Origin: Roseomonas rosulenta
GTDB taxonomy: Bacteria; Pseudomonadota; Alphaproteobacteria; Acetobacterales; Acetobacteraceae
Length of the DNA stretch: 64,000 nt
NCBI RefSeq assembly: GCF_016106005.1
Contig: NZ_JACADR010000002.1
Coordinates: forward strand, 22,359-86,358
Direction: 5' to 3'
Shown: positions 35,167 to 43,360 of the stretch, one piece after another
How positions within the stretch are numbered: position 1 is the first letter of the stretch
How the letters are laid out: every line of letters begins with the position of its first letter
Position numbers and translations under genes: made by a program
The notes under the pieces: model-generated
Told to the model about the DNA's origin: nothing
Database searches by the model: none
Seen by the model: the letters and a program-made list of their open reading frames with translations, nothing else

Positions 35167-35456
35167 AACGGCTTGCAACTGGCGACCGGATTACGATATA
35201 GGAATTATATCAGCGCCTTCCTTGCGCCCGGCACGCAGTGCCGAAGCAGCCTTCGCTCGATGCAGGCGCAGAGTCATCAACGCTGCGCGAAGGGCCTGAA
35301 GGCCAGCAACGCAGGAGTTTCACCGCTGTACCCGTCAGGCGCCGGTCGGGGCGCCCGCGGGAAGCTTGGCGTCGCGGCACGCGCCACAGCGCCCCTCTGG
35401 CCTGCAGCTCGGGCTTTGGTACGGCGGAACTAAAGGCCTAAAAGCCTAAAGGTCGG
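35167..35456. other. 290-bp convergent intergenic region, no supported gene
   Basis: The space lies between the 3' ends of the CitE-like lyase and the ABM monooxygenase. It holds an AT-rich 17-bp inverted repeat at 35195-35211 (GATATA, 5 bases, TATATC), a small GGCC-TGAA-GGCC hairpin near 35298, and repeated CCTAAA words near 35435-35450. An 86-codon frame across it has no recognisable features and is not called. Confidence 0.5.
35204..35212 (-). promoter_or_regulatory. perfect extended -10 (TGATATAAT) facing the lyase gene
   Basis: Read on the minus strand this is TG-A-TATAAT, the consensus extended -10, in a genome where such AT-rich words are rare. Transcription would start near 35197 and run antisense into the 3' end of the CitE-like gene. 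No -35 is recognisable. It also forms one arm of the inverted repeat at 35195-35211. Confidence 0.35.
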
Positions 35457-35759
35457 TCACAGCTCGCACATGGTCAGCACGCGCCCGTCGATCAGCGGCG
35501 TATAGGCTTCGCGCACCTTGGGCATGCGCGGGTTCGCCACATGCGCCTTGACCGCCGCCTGGTCGGTATAGACCTCGACCAGCATGATGCGGCTCTCGTC
35601 GCGCGTGCCGTCGGCGTTCATCGGCTGCAGCACGTCGAAGCGCTCGCAACCGGGCTCCTCGGACAGCGTGAGGCGCGCATGCTCGCGGATCAGCGCGTCG
35701 AAGGCGGCGTGCTGGCCGGGCTTCGGCTTGAACTCGACGTGGATGGCGACCTTGGGCAT
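35457..35759 (-). CDS. antibiotic biosynthesis monooxygenase (ABM) domain protein
   Basis: A 100-residue single-domain ferredoxin-like protein of the ABM/quinol monooxygenase group. The opening KVAIHVEFKPKPGQHAAFDALI, the middle EEPGCERFDVLQP and LVEVYTDQAAVKAHVANP are typical. Such proteins (YgiN, Rv0793 and relatives) form dimers and oxidise quinols or small aromatics without a cofactor, or serve unknown roles. AGGAGC precedes the ATG. It is monocistronic, transcribed toward the lyase operon. No substrate clue is available from neighbours. Confidence 0.85.
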   Translation of the reverse strand: MPKVAIHVEFKPKPGQHAAFDALIREHARLTLSEEPGCERFDVLQPMNADGTRDESRIMLVEVYTDQAAVKAHVANPRMPKVREAYTPLIDGRVLTMCEL

Positions 35760-35814
35760 GGCGGTTGCTCCTGTGTGCCACCCAAAGTGGCAAGGAACCG
35801 CCGCGCCGTGAAGG

Positions 35815-37074
35815 TCACGCCGCCGCGTAGCGGTCCAGTGCCAGGTCGGCGGTCTCGATCTCCGGCTTGCGGCCCGTCACCAGGTCCGCCAGCACGCGCC
35901 CCGACCCGCAGGCCATGGTCCAGCCGAGCGTACCGTGCCCGGTGTTGAGGTGCAGGTTGCGCAGCCGCGTCGGGCCGACCACCGGCGTGCCGTCCGGCGT
36001 CATCGGCCGCAGGCCGGTCCAGAAGGACGCCTCGGCGACGTCGCCGCCGCGCGGGAACAGGTCGGTCACCGAGTGCTCCAGCGTCTCGCGCCGCGGCTTG
36101 CGTAGCGCGGTCGAGAAACCGGCGAGTTCGGCCGTGCCGCCGACGCGGATGCGGTCGCCCAGGCGGGTGATCGCGACCTTGTAGGTCTCGTCCATCACGG
36201 TCGAGACTGGCGCGCCGCCCTCGTCCCTCACCGGCAGCGTCAGCGAATACCCCTTCACCGGATAGACCGGCACGCGCAGGCCGAGCGGCGCGAGAAGCGC
36301 CGGTGTATAGCTGCCCAGCGCCGCGACATAGGCATCGGCGGTCTCGGTGCCGGCCTCGGTCACCACGCCGGTCACGCGGTCGCCCTCGGTCGTCAGGCCC
36401 TTGATGGTGACGCCGTAGCGGAAGCGCACCCCGATCGCCTCGGCCATGGCGGCCAGGCGCTGCGTGAAGATATGCGCGTCGCCGGTCTCGTCATCGGACA
36501 GGCGCAGTCCGCCGACGAACTTGCTCTGCACGTGGCGCAGCGCCGGCTCGGCGGCGACGCAGCCGGCCGGGTCCAGCACCTCATAGGGCACCTTGAAGGT
36601 GTCGAGCACCGCCTTGTCGCCGCCCACCGCATCGAGCTGCTTCTGCGTGCGGAACAGCTGCAGCGTGCCGAGCGAACGCCCGTCATAGGCGATGCCGGTC
36701 TCGCGCCGCAGGTCGCCCAGGCAGTCGCGGGAATACTCGGCAAGCCGGACCATGCGCGTCTTGTTGAGCCGGTAGGCCGCCTCGGTGCAGTTCGCCAGCA
36801 TGGCGGCGAGCCAGGTATAGAGGCGCTGGTCCGCGCGCGGCCAAAGCACCAAAGGCCGGTGGCGCATCATCAGCCACTTCAGCGCCTTCACCGGAATGCC
36901 CGGGCCGGCCCAGGGGGCGGAATAGCCGTAGGAAAGCTGCCCCGCATTGGCGAAAGACGTCTCCATCCCCGCCGCCGGCTGGCGGTCGAGCACGGTCACC
37001 TCATGCCCCGCGCGGGCCAGGTACCAGGCGCTGGTGACGCCGACGACGCCGCTGCCGAGCACGATGACGCGCAT
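35815..37074 (-). CDS. dadA: D-amino acid dehydrogenase
   Basis: A 419-residue FAD-dependent dehydrogenase that oxidises D-amino acids such as D-alanine to 2-oxo acids at the membrane. The FAD-binding GSGVVG is at residues 7-12, followed by [20 protein letters not shown], the DadA signature. The C-terminal [17 protein letters not shown] and [17 protein letters not shown] close the FAD site. Length is normal. GAGGGGG lies before ATG 37074; the longer frame upstream runs through the control region. It is divergent from an Lrp/AsnC regulator, the classical dad arrangement, with phased operator-like sites between. No racemase gene is adjacent. Confidence 0.93.
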   Translation of the reverse strand: MRVIVLGSGVVGVTSAWYLARAGHEVTVLDRQPAAGMETSFANAGQLSYGYSAPWAGPGIPVKALKWLMMRHRPLVLWPRADQRLYTWLAAMLANCTEAAYRLNKTRMVRLAEYSRDCLGDLRRETGIAYDGRSLGTLQLFRTQKQLDAVGGDKAVLDTFKVPYEVLDPAGCVAAEPALRHVQSKFVGGLRLSDDETGDAHIFTQRLAAMAEAIGVRFRYGVTIKGLTTEGDRVTGVVTEAGTETADAYVAALGSYTPALLAPLGLRVPVYPVKGYSLTLPVRDEGGAPVSTVMDETYKVAITRLGDRIRVGGTAELAGFSTALRKPRRETLEHSVTDLFPRGGDVAEASFWTGLRPMTPDGTPVVGPTRLRNLHLNTGHGTLGWTMACGSGRVLADLVTGRKPEIETADLALDRYAAA

Positions 37075-37133
37075 GGTGGTGAACCCCCTCGATCCGATGC
37101 GGCAATCATGGCGGACGGGGTGTGGCATTTGCT

Positions 37134-37206
37134 GCGGAAGATTCGTGCATTCCGCCAAATGGGGCATTATCCTGCGCGGATTCCGCCACTCCTTCGCAGA
37201 TTCTGC
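37134..37206. promoter_or_regulatory. three phased Lrp/AsnC-type sites between dadA and lrp
   Basis: Two perfect 11-bp palindromes, GCGGATTCCGC (37176-37186) and GCAGATTCTGC (37196-37206), start 20 bp apart. A third copy, GTGCATTCCGC (37145-37155, 9 of 11 matching the first), starts 31 bp further up and is part of a 22-bp dyad with GCGGAA at 37134. Starts 31 and 20 bp apart put all three on one DNA face, as for wrapping by Lrp octamers. The last site ends 2 bp before the lrp ATG. Confidence 0.6.
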
Positions 37207-37208
37207 CC

Positions 37209-37655
37209 ATGCTCGACGACGCCGACCAACGCATCCTGAAGGCCCTGCGCCAGGATGGGCGCATGACCAATGCCGCGCTCGCCGAGGCCGTGGGCCTGTC
37301 GCAATCGGCCTGCCTGCGCCGGCTGCGGCTGCTTGAATCGCGCGGCGTGATCCGCGGCTACACCGCCATCATCGAGGAACCGCAGCACGGCGACACCGTC
37401 ACGGTGATCGTGCAGATCACGCTCGACCGACAGACCGAGGAACACCTCTCGCGCTTCGAGACAGCGGTGAAGCGCCTGCCGGAAGTGCGCGACTGCTTCC
37501 TGATGACCGGCATGTCGGACTATCTACTGCGCGTGGAGGTGCGCGACGCGGCGGATTACGAACGCATCCACAAGGAACAGCTCTCGCGCCTCCCCGGGGT
37601 GGCGCGAATCCAGTCCTCCTTTGCGATCCGCCGCGTGATCGGCGGGCGCGGCTAG
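37209..37655 (+). CDS. Lrp/AsnC family transcriptional regulator
   Basis: A 148-residue regulator with an N-terminal winged helix-turn-helix ([20 protein letters not shown], then [24 protein letters not shown]) and a C-terminal RAM ligand-binding domain ([22 protein letters not shown]). It is divergent from dadA and probably activates it in response to an amino acid, as DadR does. I chose ATG 37209; no Shine-Dalgarno precedes it, because an operator-like palindrome abuts the start codon, which suggests tight autoregulation or leaderless translation. The TAG stop lies in the first copy of a 14-bp tandem repeat. Confidence 0.92.
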   Translation: MLDDADQRILKALRQDGRMTNAALAEAVGLSQSACLRRLRLLESRGVIRGYTAIIEEPQHGDTVTVIVQITLDRQTEEHLSRFETAVKRLPEVRDCFLMTGMSDYLLRVEVRDAADYERIHKEQLSRLPGVARIQSSFAIRRVIGGRG

Positions 37656-37676
37656 GCGGCCGCGGCTAGGCGGCCG
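37649..37676. repeat. 14-bp tandem duplication containing both convergent stops
   Basis: CGGCTAGGCGGCCG occurs twice in direct tandem (37649-37662 and 37663-37676). TAG in copy 1 terminates the Lrp gene on the plus strand; CTA in copy 2 is the TAG stop of the DapA-family gene on the minus strand. A partial third copy follows. Confidence 0.85.
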
Positions 37677-38589
37677 CGGCCAGCCTTTCCGTCCGCGCGA
37701 GGCGGACCAGAAGGTAGTCCACCTCGCCCGCGGTCTCCGCGCTCAGCTTCGGCCCAGGCGCGCGCAGCGTCGCATGGGCGATGATACCGCGCTTCACCAG
37801 CACGTACTTGCGGATGGCGAGGCCAAGCCCCGGCTGCACCTCGGTGCGGATCAGCGGCAGGTGGATGTCGAAAAGGTCCTGCGCGGCGTCGCGCTGCCCG
37901 GCCCACATCATCCGGCACACATTCACCAGCATCTCGGGGAAGGCGTAGCCGGTCATGATGCCATCCGCGCCGCGCGCGAGTTCCTCCGGCAGGAACTGCC
38001 CGCCCACGCCCCCCAGGATCGACAGGCGCGGCATCTTTCCCTCGGCCTCCAGCCGCCGCACCGCGGTCAGCTTGTCGAGGCCCGGCCAGTCCTCCGCCTT
38101 CAGCATCACCACGCGCGGGTCGGCCGCCATGCGCGCGATCATCGGCGCCGTCATGGTGATGCCGGTGAGTTGCGGGTAGTCCTGGAGCACGAAGGGTGCA
38201 TCCACCGTCTCGACCGCCTGCGCGATGTAGGAGACCGCCGCCTCGTCGCCCTTCAGCCCAGGCGGCGGCGAGACCATGATGCCCGCAGCCCCGAGGTCCA
38301 GCACCGCGCGCGACAGCGCCTTCATCTGCGCGAATCCCGGCGACGACGCACCCACCACCACCGGCACCCGCCCTGCCACGCGCTTCAGCACGCGATCGAC
38401 GAAGGCGACGGATTCCTCCTGCGTCAGCTTGGGCGCCTCCCCCATCACGCCGAGCAGCGTCATCCCGGCGGCACCGGCCGCGAGGAAGGCGTCGGTCATC
38501 CGGTCGGCGCTGGCGAGGTCGAGCGACCCATCCGGCAGGAACGGCGTGGGGGCAATGACGAAAACGCCCTTGGCGGATCGGTCGAGCAT
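37666..38589 (-). CDS. dihydrodipicolinate synthase/N-acetylneuraminate lyase family protein
   Basis: A 307-residue class I aldolase of the DapA/NanA family. The Schiff-base lysine is Lys164 (VVMLKAEDWPG) and the partner tyrosine Tyr138 (LQDYPQLTG). The usual GxxGE/TT pyruvate-binding motif is altered to LGVMGEAPKLT, so the substrate is probably not that of true DapA. Family members cleave or form 2-oxo acids using pyruvate. I start at ATG 38589 because GAAAGGG is 6 bases upstream; two earlier in-frame starts have poorer spacing. It is divergent from prpF and may belong functionally to that operon. Confidence 0.87.
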   Translation of the reverse strand: MLDRSAKGVFVIAPTPFLPDGSLDLASADRMTDAFLAAGAAGMTLLGVMGEAPKLTQEESVAFVDRVLKRVAGRVPVVVGASSPGFAQMKALSRAVLDLGAAGIMVSPPPGLKGDEAAVSYIAQAVETVDAPFVLQDYPQLTGITMTAPMIARMAADPRVVMLKAEDWPGLDKLTAVRRLEAEGKMPRLSILGGVGGQFLPEELARGADGIMTGYAFPEMLVNVCRMMWAGQRDAAQDLFDIHLPLIRTEVQPGLGLAIRKYVLVKRGIIAHATLRAPGPKLSAETAGEVDYLLVRLARTERLAAAA

Positions 38590-38645
38590 GGGCATCCCTT
38601 TCAAGACGACACCGCCAGCATAGCGCCGCAGGAGCAGACCGCCAG

Positions 38646-39785
38646 ATGGACCAGGCCTTCATCCCCGCCGTGTTCATGCGCGGCGGATCCTCCAAGGGGG
38701 TGTTCTTCCACGCGAAGGACCTGCCGCGCGACCGCGGGAAGCAGGATGCGATCTTCCTGTCGGTGCTGGGCAGCCCCGATCCCTACGGGCGGCAGCTCGA
38801 CGGTATGGGCGGGGGGATCTCGTCGCTGTCGAAGGCCGTGATTGTCGGGCCGCCGACGCATGCGGACGCCGATGTGGACTACACCTTCGCGCAGGTCGCG
38901 GTGGATCGCCCGCTGGTGGACTGGTCGTCCAACTGCGGCAACCTTTCCTCCGCCATCGGCCCCTTCGCGGTGGATGAGGGCCTCGTGCGCGCCTCCGACG
39001 GCGAAGCGCTGGTGCGCATCCACCAGGTCAACACGCAGCGCATCATCCATGCGCGCTTCCCGGTGCGCGGCGGGCGCGCGGCGGTGGCCGGCGACTTCGC
39101 CATGGCCGGCGTGTCGGGCACCGGCGCGCGCATCCGGCTCGACTTCCTCGCCCCCGGCGGTGGCGCGACCGGATCGTTGCTGCCCACCGGCGCCGCGCTC
39201 GACACGCTGGACCATGACGGGCGCCGCTACAGGGCCACCATGGTCGATGCCGCCAATGCCTGCGTCTTCCTCGATGCGCACGAGCTCGGCCTGACCGGCA
39301 CCGAGAGCCCCGAGGCGATCGAGGCCAGTCCCGCAACGATGGCGCTGCTCGATGCGCTGCGGCGGATCGCGGCGGTGCGCAAGGGCCTCTGCGCCACGCC
39401 CGAGGCGGCGCCGCTCGCCATCCCGAAGGTCGCGGTCGTGGCACCCGCCGCGCCCTATCGCGCGCTCGACGGCGCGGAGCATGCCGCCGGCACGCACGAC
39501 ATCGCGGTGCGCATGATCTCGATGGAACGTGCCCATCGCGCCGTGCCGCTCACCGGCGGCATGGCGCTCGGCGTCGCCTGCCGCATCGCCGGTTCGCTGC
39601 CGCAATCGATGGCCGGCCTCATCGCGGGCGACGAGGTGCGCGTTGCAAATCCCTCCGGCATCCTCTCGGTCGGCGCCGAGGTTTCGCGCCGCGAAACCGG
39701 CTGGTTCGCCGACAGTGCCGTGGTGTTCCGCACCGCGCGGCGCCTCATGCAAGGTGCGGTCGCGGTGCCGATGCGCCTGCTTTGA
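38646..39785 (+). CDS. prpF: PrpF family isomerase
   Basis: A 379-residue protein of the PrpF family (diaminopimelate-epimerase fold). FMRGGSSKGVFFHAKDLP with the Ser/Gly-rich loop, DGMGGGISSLSKAVIV and SSNCGNLSSAIGPFAVDEG, with the active-site Cys, are characteristic. Known members isomerise 2-methylaconitate or 4-oxalomesaconate (LigU/GalD). Two LigI-like amidohydrolases lie downstream, which makes a LigU-type tautomerase role at least as likely as methylcitrate-cycle function; no prpB/C/D genes are here. AGGAGC precedes the ATG. It is the first gene of the ten-gene operon. Confidence 0.9.
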   Translation: MDQAFIPAVFMRGGSSKGVFFHAKDLPRDRGKQDAIFLSVLGSPDPYGRQLDGMGGGISSLSKAVIVGPPTHADADVDYTFAQVAVDRPLVDWSSNCGNLSSAIGPFAVDEGLVRASDGEALVRIHQVNTQRIIHARFPVRGGRAAVAGDFAMAGVSGTGARIRLDFLAPGGGATGSLLPTGAALDTLDHDGRRYRATMVDAANACVFLDAHELGLTGTESPEAIEASPATMALLDALRRIAAVRKGLCATPEAAPLAIPKVAVVAPAAPYRALDGAEHAAGTHDIAVRMISMERAHRAVPLTGGMALGVACRIAGSLPQSMAGLIAGDEVRVANPSGILSVGAEVSRRETGWFADSAVVFRTARRLMQGAVAVPMRLL

Positions 39786-39843
39786 GGGCGCGGCGCGACG
39801 TGCGATAGGTGGCGCGTCCAGGAAGCACACGGAGAACCATCCG

Positions 39844-40821
39844 ATGGTCAGCCGCCGGCATGCGCTTGCCGCCGCCACCCTGCTTGCCGCGCCCGCGGCG
39901 CGGGCGCAGGCCACCTGGCCCGACCGGCCGATCCGCGTGGTAGTGCCCTTCGCAGCCGGCGGCAATGCCGACACCATCGCCCGCATCCTCCAGCCGCGCC
40001 TGCAGGAGAAGCTCGGCCAGCCGGTGGTGGTCGAGAACCGGCCCGGCGCCGGCGGCGCGGTCGGCGCGGCGGAGGTCGCGCGGGTTCGCCCGGATGGCTA
40101 CACCCTGCTGATCGGATCGAACGGCCCGCTCAGCGTGAACCCCGCGGTGCAGGCCCGCCTGCCCTACGATGCCGAGCGCGACTTCGCGCCCGTCGCCATG
40201 GCCATGCAGGTGCCGCATTGCCTGATGGTGCAGCAGGGCGCGCCCTATCGCAGCCTGGCCGATGTCGTCGCCGCATCCCGCGCGCAGCCCGATGCGCTGG
40301 GGGCGGGCACCGCCGGGGTCGCGAGCGCCACGCATCTCTCGCTGGAGGCCTTCAAGCTCGCCTCCGGCGCGCGCATCCTGCACGTGCCCTATCGCGGCGG
40401 CGGCGCCGCGCTGCCGGATTTCATCGCCGGCAACATCCCGCTGCTGTTTACCGAATTCTCGACCGCGCTGCCGCTGCACCGCGACAGCAAGGGGCGCATC
40501 CTGGCGGTGGCCTCGACCACACGGCTGGCAGCGGTGCCGGAGGTGCCGACCATGATCGAGCAGGGTATCGCCGGCTTCACCGCCGCCTCCTATGTCGGCC
40601 TCATCGCGACGGCCGGCACGCCGTCGGAGGCGCTGCGCAAGCTGGGCGAGGCGATGACGGCCATCGTCGCCGAACCGGATTTCCAGCGTCGCATGGAAGC
40701 AATGGGCGGCGAGACGGCGTCCGGCGCGCTCGCCACCCCCGAGGGCTTCGCCGCCTTCATCCGCGACGACCTGCGCCGGTCGCGCGAGGTGGTGCGCTCC
40801 GCGGGGATCACCGCGCAATGA
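39844..40821 (+). CDS. tripartite tricarboxylate receptor (Bug) family protein
   Basis: A 325-residue periplasmic solute-binding protein. An RR-type signal peptide (MVSRRHALAAATLLAAPAA, cleavage after RAQA) is followed by the Bug signature WPDRPIRVVVPFAAGGNADT, then ENRPGAGGAVGAAEVAR and HVPYRGGGAAL. Bug proteins bind carboxylates through a water-mediated loop and usually serve TctAB transporters; none is encoded here. The stop overlaps the next gene in ATGA. It is likely the receptor for the compound degraded by this operon. Confidence 0.93.
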   Translation: MVSRRHALAAATLLAAPAARAQATWPDRPIRVVVPFAAGGNADTIARILQPRLQEKLGQPVVVENRPGAGGAVGAAEVARVRPDGYTLLIGSNGPLSVNPAVQARLPYDAERDFAPVAMAMQVPHCLMVQQGAPYRSLADVVAASRAQPDALGAGTAGVASATHLSLEAFKLASGARILHVPYRGGGAALPDFIAGNIPLLFTEFSTALPLHRDSKGRILAVASTTRLAAVPEVPTMIEQGIAGFTAASYVGLIATAGTPSEALRKLGEAMTAIVAEPDFQRRMEAMGGETASGALATPEGFAAFIRDDLRRSREVVRSAGITAQ

Positions 40822-41669
40822 CGCCGCGCGAGACACCCTCGGGCGCGACCGACTGCCACTGCCACATCTTCGGCCCCGCCGCGCGCTTTCCGTATGCCGA
40901 GCCGCGATCCTACACGCCAGAGGACGAGACGCTCGAGGACTACCTCGCCTTGCTCGACCGCCTGCAGCTTGACCGCGGCGTGATCGTGCAGCCCTCCGCC
41001 TATGACCGCGACAATGCCTGCACGCTGGATGCGCTGCGCCGCGCGCCGGACCGGCTGCGCGGCGTGGCCGTGGTGGGCAGCGAGGCGACGGCGGACACGC
41101 TGCGCGCGATGCATCGCGACGGCATCCGTGGCCTGCGCGCCAACGAATACCGGCGCGACGGCGTCGCCGCCTATCATGGCGGGGTGCGGCTCAGCGAGAT
41201 CGAACCGCTCATGCCCGTGATGGCCGAGCTCGGCTGGCACCTGCAGCTCTGGATCGACGCGCGGCACCTGCCGGAGCTCGAACCGCGCCTCGCCAGGCTG
41301 CCCGTGCCCATCGTGGCGGACCACATGGGCCGCATGCACCACAGCCACGGCACCAACGACCCCGGCTTCCAGGCGCTGGTCCGCGGCGTGGCCGAGGGCC
41401 GCTACATGACCAAGCTCTCGGGCACATATCGCCTGGGAGCAACGGCGCCGGACTACCTCGAGGCTAAGCCCTTCCACGACGCGCTGGTCGCAGCCAATCC
41501 CGATGCGCTGGTCTGGGGCACCGACTGGCCGCATCCGCGCCCCGATGGCGGGCGGCCGGATGCGGCGCGGCTGCTGCGGGTGTTCCTCGACTGGACGACC
41601 GATCCCGTGCTGCGGCGGAAGATCCTGACGGACACGCCGGCGCGCCTCTACGACTTCCCGCAAGGCTGA
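40818..41669 (+). CDS. LigI-like amidohydrolase (TIM-barrel lactonase family), copy 1
   Basis: A 283-residue cytoplasmic amidohydrolase of the 2-pyrone-4,6-dicarboxylate lactonase family (COG3618-like). The HxH motif is His14-Cys-His16 (CHCHIFGP), followed by RSYTPEDETLEDYL, the barrel His in VADHMGRMHH and the conserved WGTDWPHP with the catalytic Asp. Family members hydrolyse lactones or decarboxylate. ATG 40818 overlaps the Bug stop by four bases, and a paralog follows 6 bp later. With PrpF upstream it resembles the LigI-LigU pair of protocatechuate 4,5-cleavage, but the aromatic dioxygenase genes are absent. Confidence 0.87.
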   Translation: MTPRETPSGATDCHCHIFGPAARFPYAEPRSYTPEDETLEDYLALLDRLQLDRGVIVQPSAYDRDNACTLDALRRAPDRLRGVAVVGSEATADTLRAMHRDGIRGLRANEYRRDGVAAYHGGVRLSEIEPLMPVMAELGWHLQLWIDARHLPELEPRLARLPVPIVADHMGRMHHSHGTNDPGFQALVRGVAEGRYMTKLSGTYRLGATAPDYLEAKPFHDALVAANPDALVWGTDWPHPRPDGGRPDAARLLRVFLDWTTDPVLRRKILTDTPARLYDFPQG

Positions 41670-41675
41670 CCGCCC

Positions 41676-42515
41676 ATGGCTTCCGACCGCCGCCCCACCT
41701 TCGTCCTGCCGCCCGGCACCTGCGACACGCATGTGCACATCTGGGGGCCCTTCGACCGTTACCCGGTAGCGAAGGGCGCGCCCTACACGCCGCCCGAGCG
41801 CACGCGCGAGGATCTGGTCGCGCTGCATCGCCGGTTGGGTGTCGAGCGCGCCGTCATCGTCCAGACCACCGTCTACAAGTCCGACAACCGCGCCATGCTG
41901 GACGGCATCGCGGCCAGCGGCGGCGCCTGGCGCGGCGTGGCGCTGGTGGACGAGGGCTTCGGCGACCGCGACTACCAGGCGCTGCACGATGGCGGCGTGC
42001 GCGGCGTGCGCTTCGGCTTCCTGCCGCATCTGGGCGGCCTGCCTGACATCGCCTTCCTGCGCCGCACGGCGGACCGCATCGCGGCCATGGGCTGGCACCT
42101 GGTGCTGCATCTCGATGCCGCCAGCATCCTCGCGCAGGAAGCCCTTCTGCGGAGCCTGCGCCTGCCCGTGGTGGTAGACCACATGGGACGCGTGCCGGTA
42201 CCCGAGGGCACGGACCACCCCGCCTTCCGCATCTTGCTCGAACTGCTGCGCGAACCGAACTGGTGGGTGAAGGTGTCGGGGGCCGAACGCATCTCCGCCG
42301 CCGGCCCGCCCTTCCGCGATGCGGTGCCCTTCGCGCGGAAGCTGATCGAGGCGGCGCCCGACCGCACGCTCTGGGGCACCGACTGGCCGCATCCGAATGT
42401 GCGCTGGGAACCGGACGAGGCCGACCTGGTGGACCTGCTGCCCGACTTCGCCGATGCCGCGGCGCTGCGGCGCGTGCTGGTGGACAACCCCGCGCGGCTC
42501 TACGGCTTCCCATGA
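41676..42515 (+). CDS. LigI-like amidohydrolase, copy 2
   Basis: A 279-residue paralog of the preceding protein. HxH is His19-Val-His21 (CDTHVHIWGP), then RYPVAKGAPYTPPERT, VVDHMGRVP and WGTDWPHPNV with the catalytic Asp. The two copies differ widely outside these motifs, so this is an old duplication with probably distinct substrates rather than a recent amplification. Its stop overlaps the hydratase start in ATGA. A pair of lactonases in one operon could act on two successive lactones or on two isomers made by the PrpF protein. Confidence 0.87.
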   Translation: MASDRRPTFVLPPGTCDTHVHIWGPFDRYPVAKGAPYTPPERTREDLVALHRRLGVERAVIVQTTVYKSDNRAMLDGIAASGGAWRGVALVDEGFGDRDYQALHDGGVRGVRFGFLPHLGGLPDIAFLRRTADRIAAMGWHLVLHLDAASILAQEALLRSLRLPVVVDHMGRVPVPEGTDHPAFRILLELLREPNWWVKVSGAERISAAGPPFRDAVPFARKLIEAAPDRTLWGTDWPHPNVRWEPDEADLVDLLPDFADAAALRRVLVDNPARLYGFP

Positions 42516-43360
42516 CGGGCGACCTGCAGTCCTGGGTCGGGCGCACGCGCACGGTCAGCGACGAGATGGCCGCGCCGCTGGTGCGCCGCATGGCCGCGCT
42601 GACCGACCGCGACGGCGTCGCGCTGGCGCATGGCGCGCCAGTGCCGCCCCACTGGCTCTGCATGCTGTTCGACGATGCCGCGCCACAGGCCGCCCTCGGC
42701 CCCGATGGCCACCCGGCCAAGGGCGACTTCCTGCCGCCCGTGCCGCTGCCGCGGCGCATGCTGGGCGGCCGGCGCCTGACCTATTCCGCCGCGCCGCGGG
42801 TCGGCGACGCGCTGGCGCGCGAGACGATGATCGCCGCCATCACGCCGAAGGTCGGGCGCAGCGGGGCGCTGATCTTCGTGACGCTGCGCCACAGCATCAC
42901 GCGCGGCAATGACGTGGTGGCGGTCGAGGAACAGGACATCGCCTACCTCGAGGCGAAGCGCAACGCGCCGGAACCCAAGGCGGAGAAGCCCGCGCCGGCA
43001 CCGCAGACCGCCTGGCGCGACGCCTTCGCGCCCGATCCCGTCATGCTGTTCCGCTACTCCGCATTGGCCTTCAACGGCCATCGCATCCACTACGACGCGG
43101 ACTACGCGCGCGACACCGAGGGCTACCCGGCGCTGGTGGTGAATGGCGGCGTGACAACGCTGTTCCTGCTTGAAGCCGCGCTGCGCCGCCAACCGGGCGC
43201 GCAGGTGCTGGAGACGAGCGCACGCACACTGAAGCCGCTGTTCTGCGGCCACGCCGCGACGCTCTGCGGCACCGTGCCCGACGCGGAGGGTCGCAGCACG
43301 CTCTGGGCGGAGGACGAGACCGGCGCCGTGGCACTGCGCATCGAGGCGAGGATCGGCTGA
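42512..43360 (+). CDS. FAS1-like/MaoC dehydratase, paralog of 33431-34300
   Basis: A 282-residue double-hotdog hydratase. PPHWLCMLFDD, PVPLPRRMLGGRRLTY and the active-site segment FNGHRIHYDADYARDTEGYP closely parallel the copy at 33431-34300, followed by NGGVTTLFLL. The family hydrates itaconyl-CoA or mesaconyl-C4-CoA type thioesters. The gene shares its last base with the start of a family III CoA-transferase (TGATG), suggesting that an acid is activated to its CoA ester and then hydrated. The lyase that would follow lies separately at 34297-35166. Confidence 0.85.
   Translation: MTGDLQSWVGRTRTVSDEMAAPLVRRMAALTDRDGVALAHGAPVPPHWLCMLFDDAAPQAALGPDGHPAKGDFLPPVPLPRRMLGGRRLTYSAAPRVGDALARETMIAAITPKVGRSGALIFVTLRHSITRGNDVVAVEEQDIAYLEAKRNAPEPKAEKPAPAPQTAWRDAFAPDPVMLFRYSALAFNGHRIHYDADYARDTEGYPALVVNGGVTTLFLLEAALRRQPGAQVLETSARTLKPLFCGHAATLCGTVPDAEGRSTLWAEDETGAVALRIEARIG

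Noticed and set aside
35173..35433. An 86-codon frame in the convergent gap
   Set aside because: It has no ribosome site, no recognisable motif and atypical composition; left as intergenic.
38646..39785. A methylcitrate cycle locus because of prpF
   Set aside because: No prpB, prpC, prpD or acnD genes are nearby; the neighbours fit lactone/CoA chemistry better.
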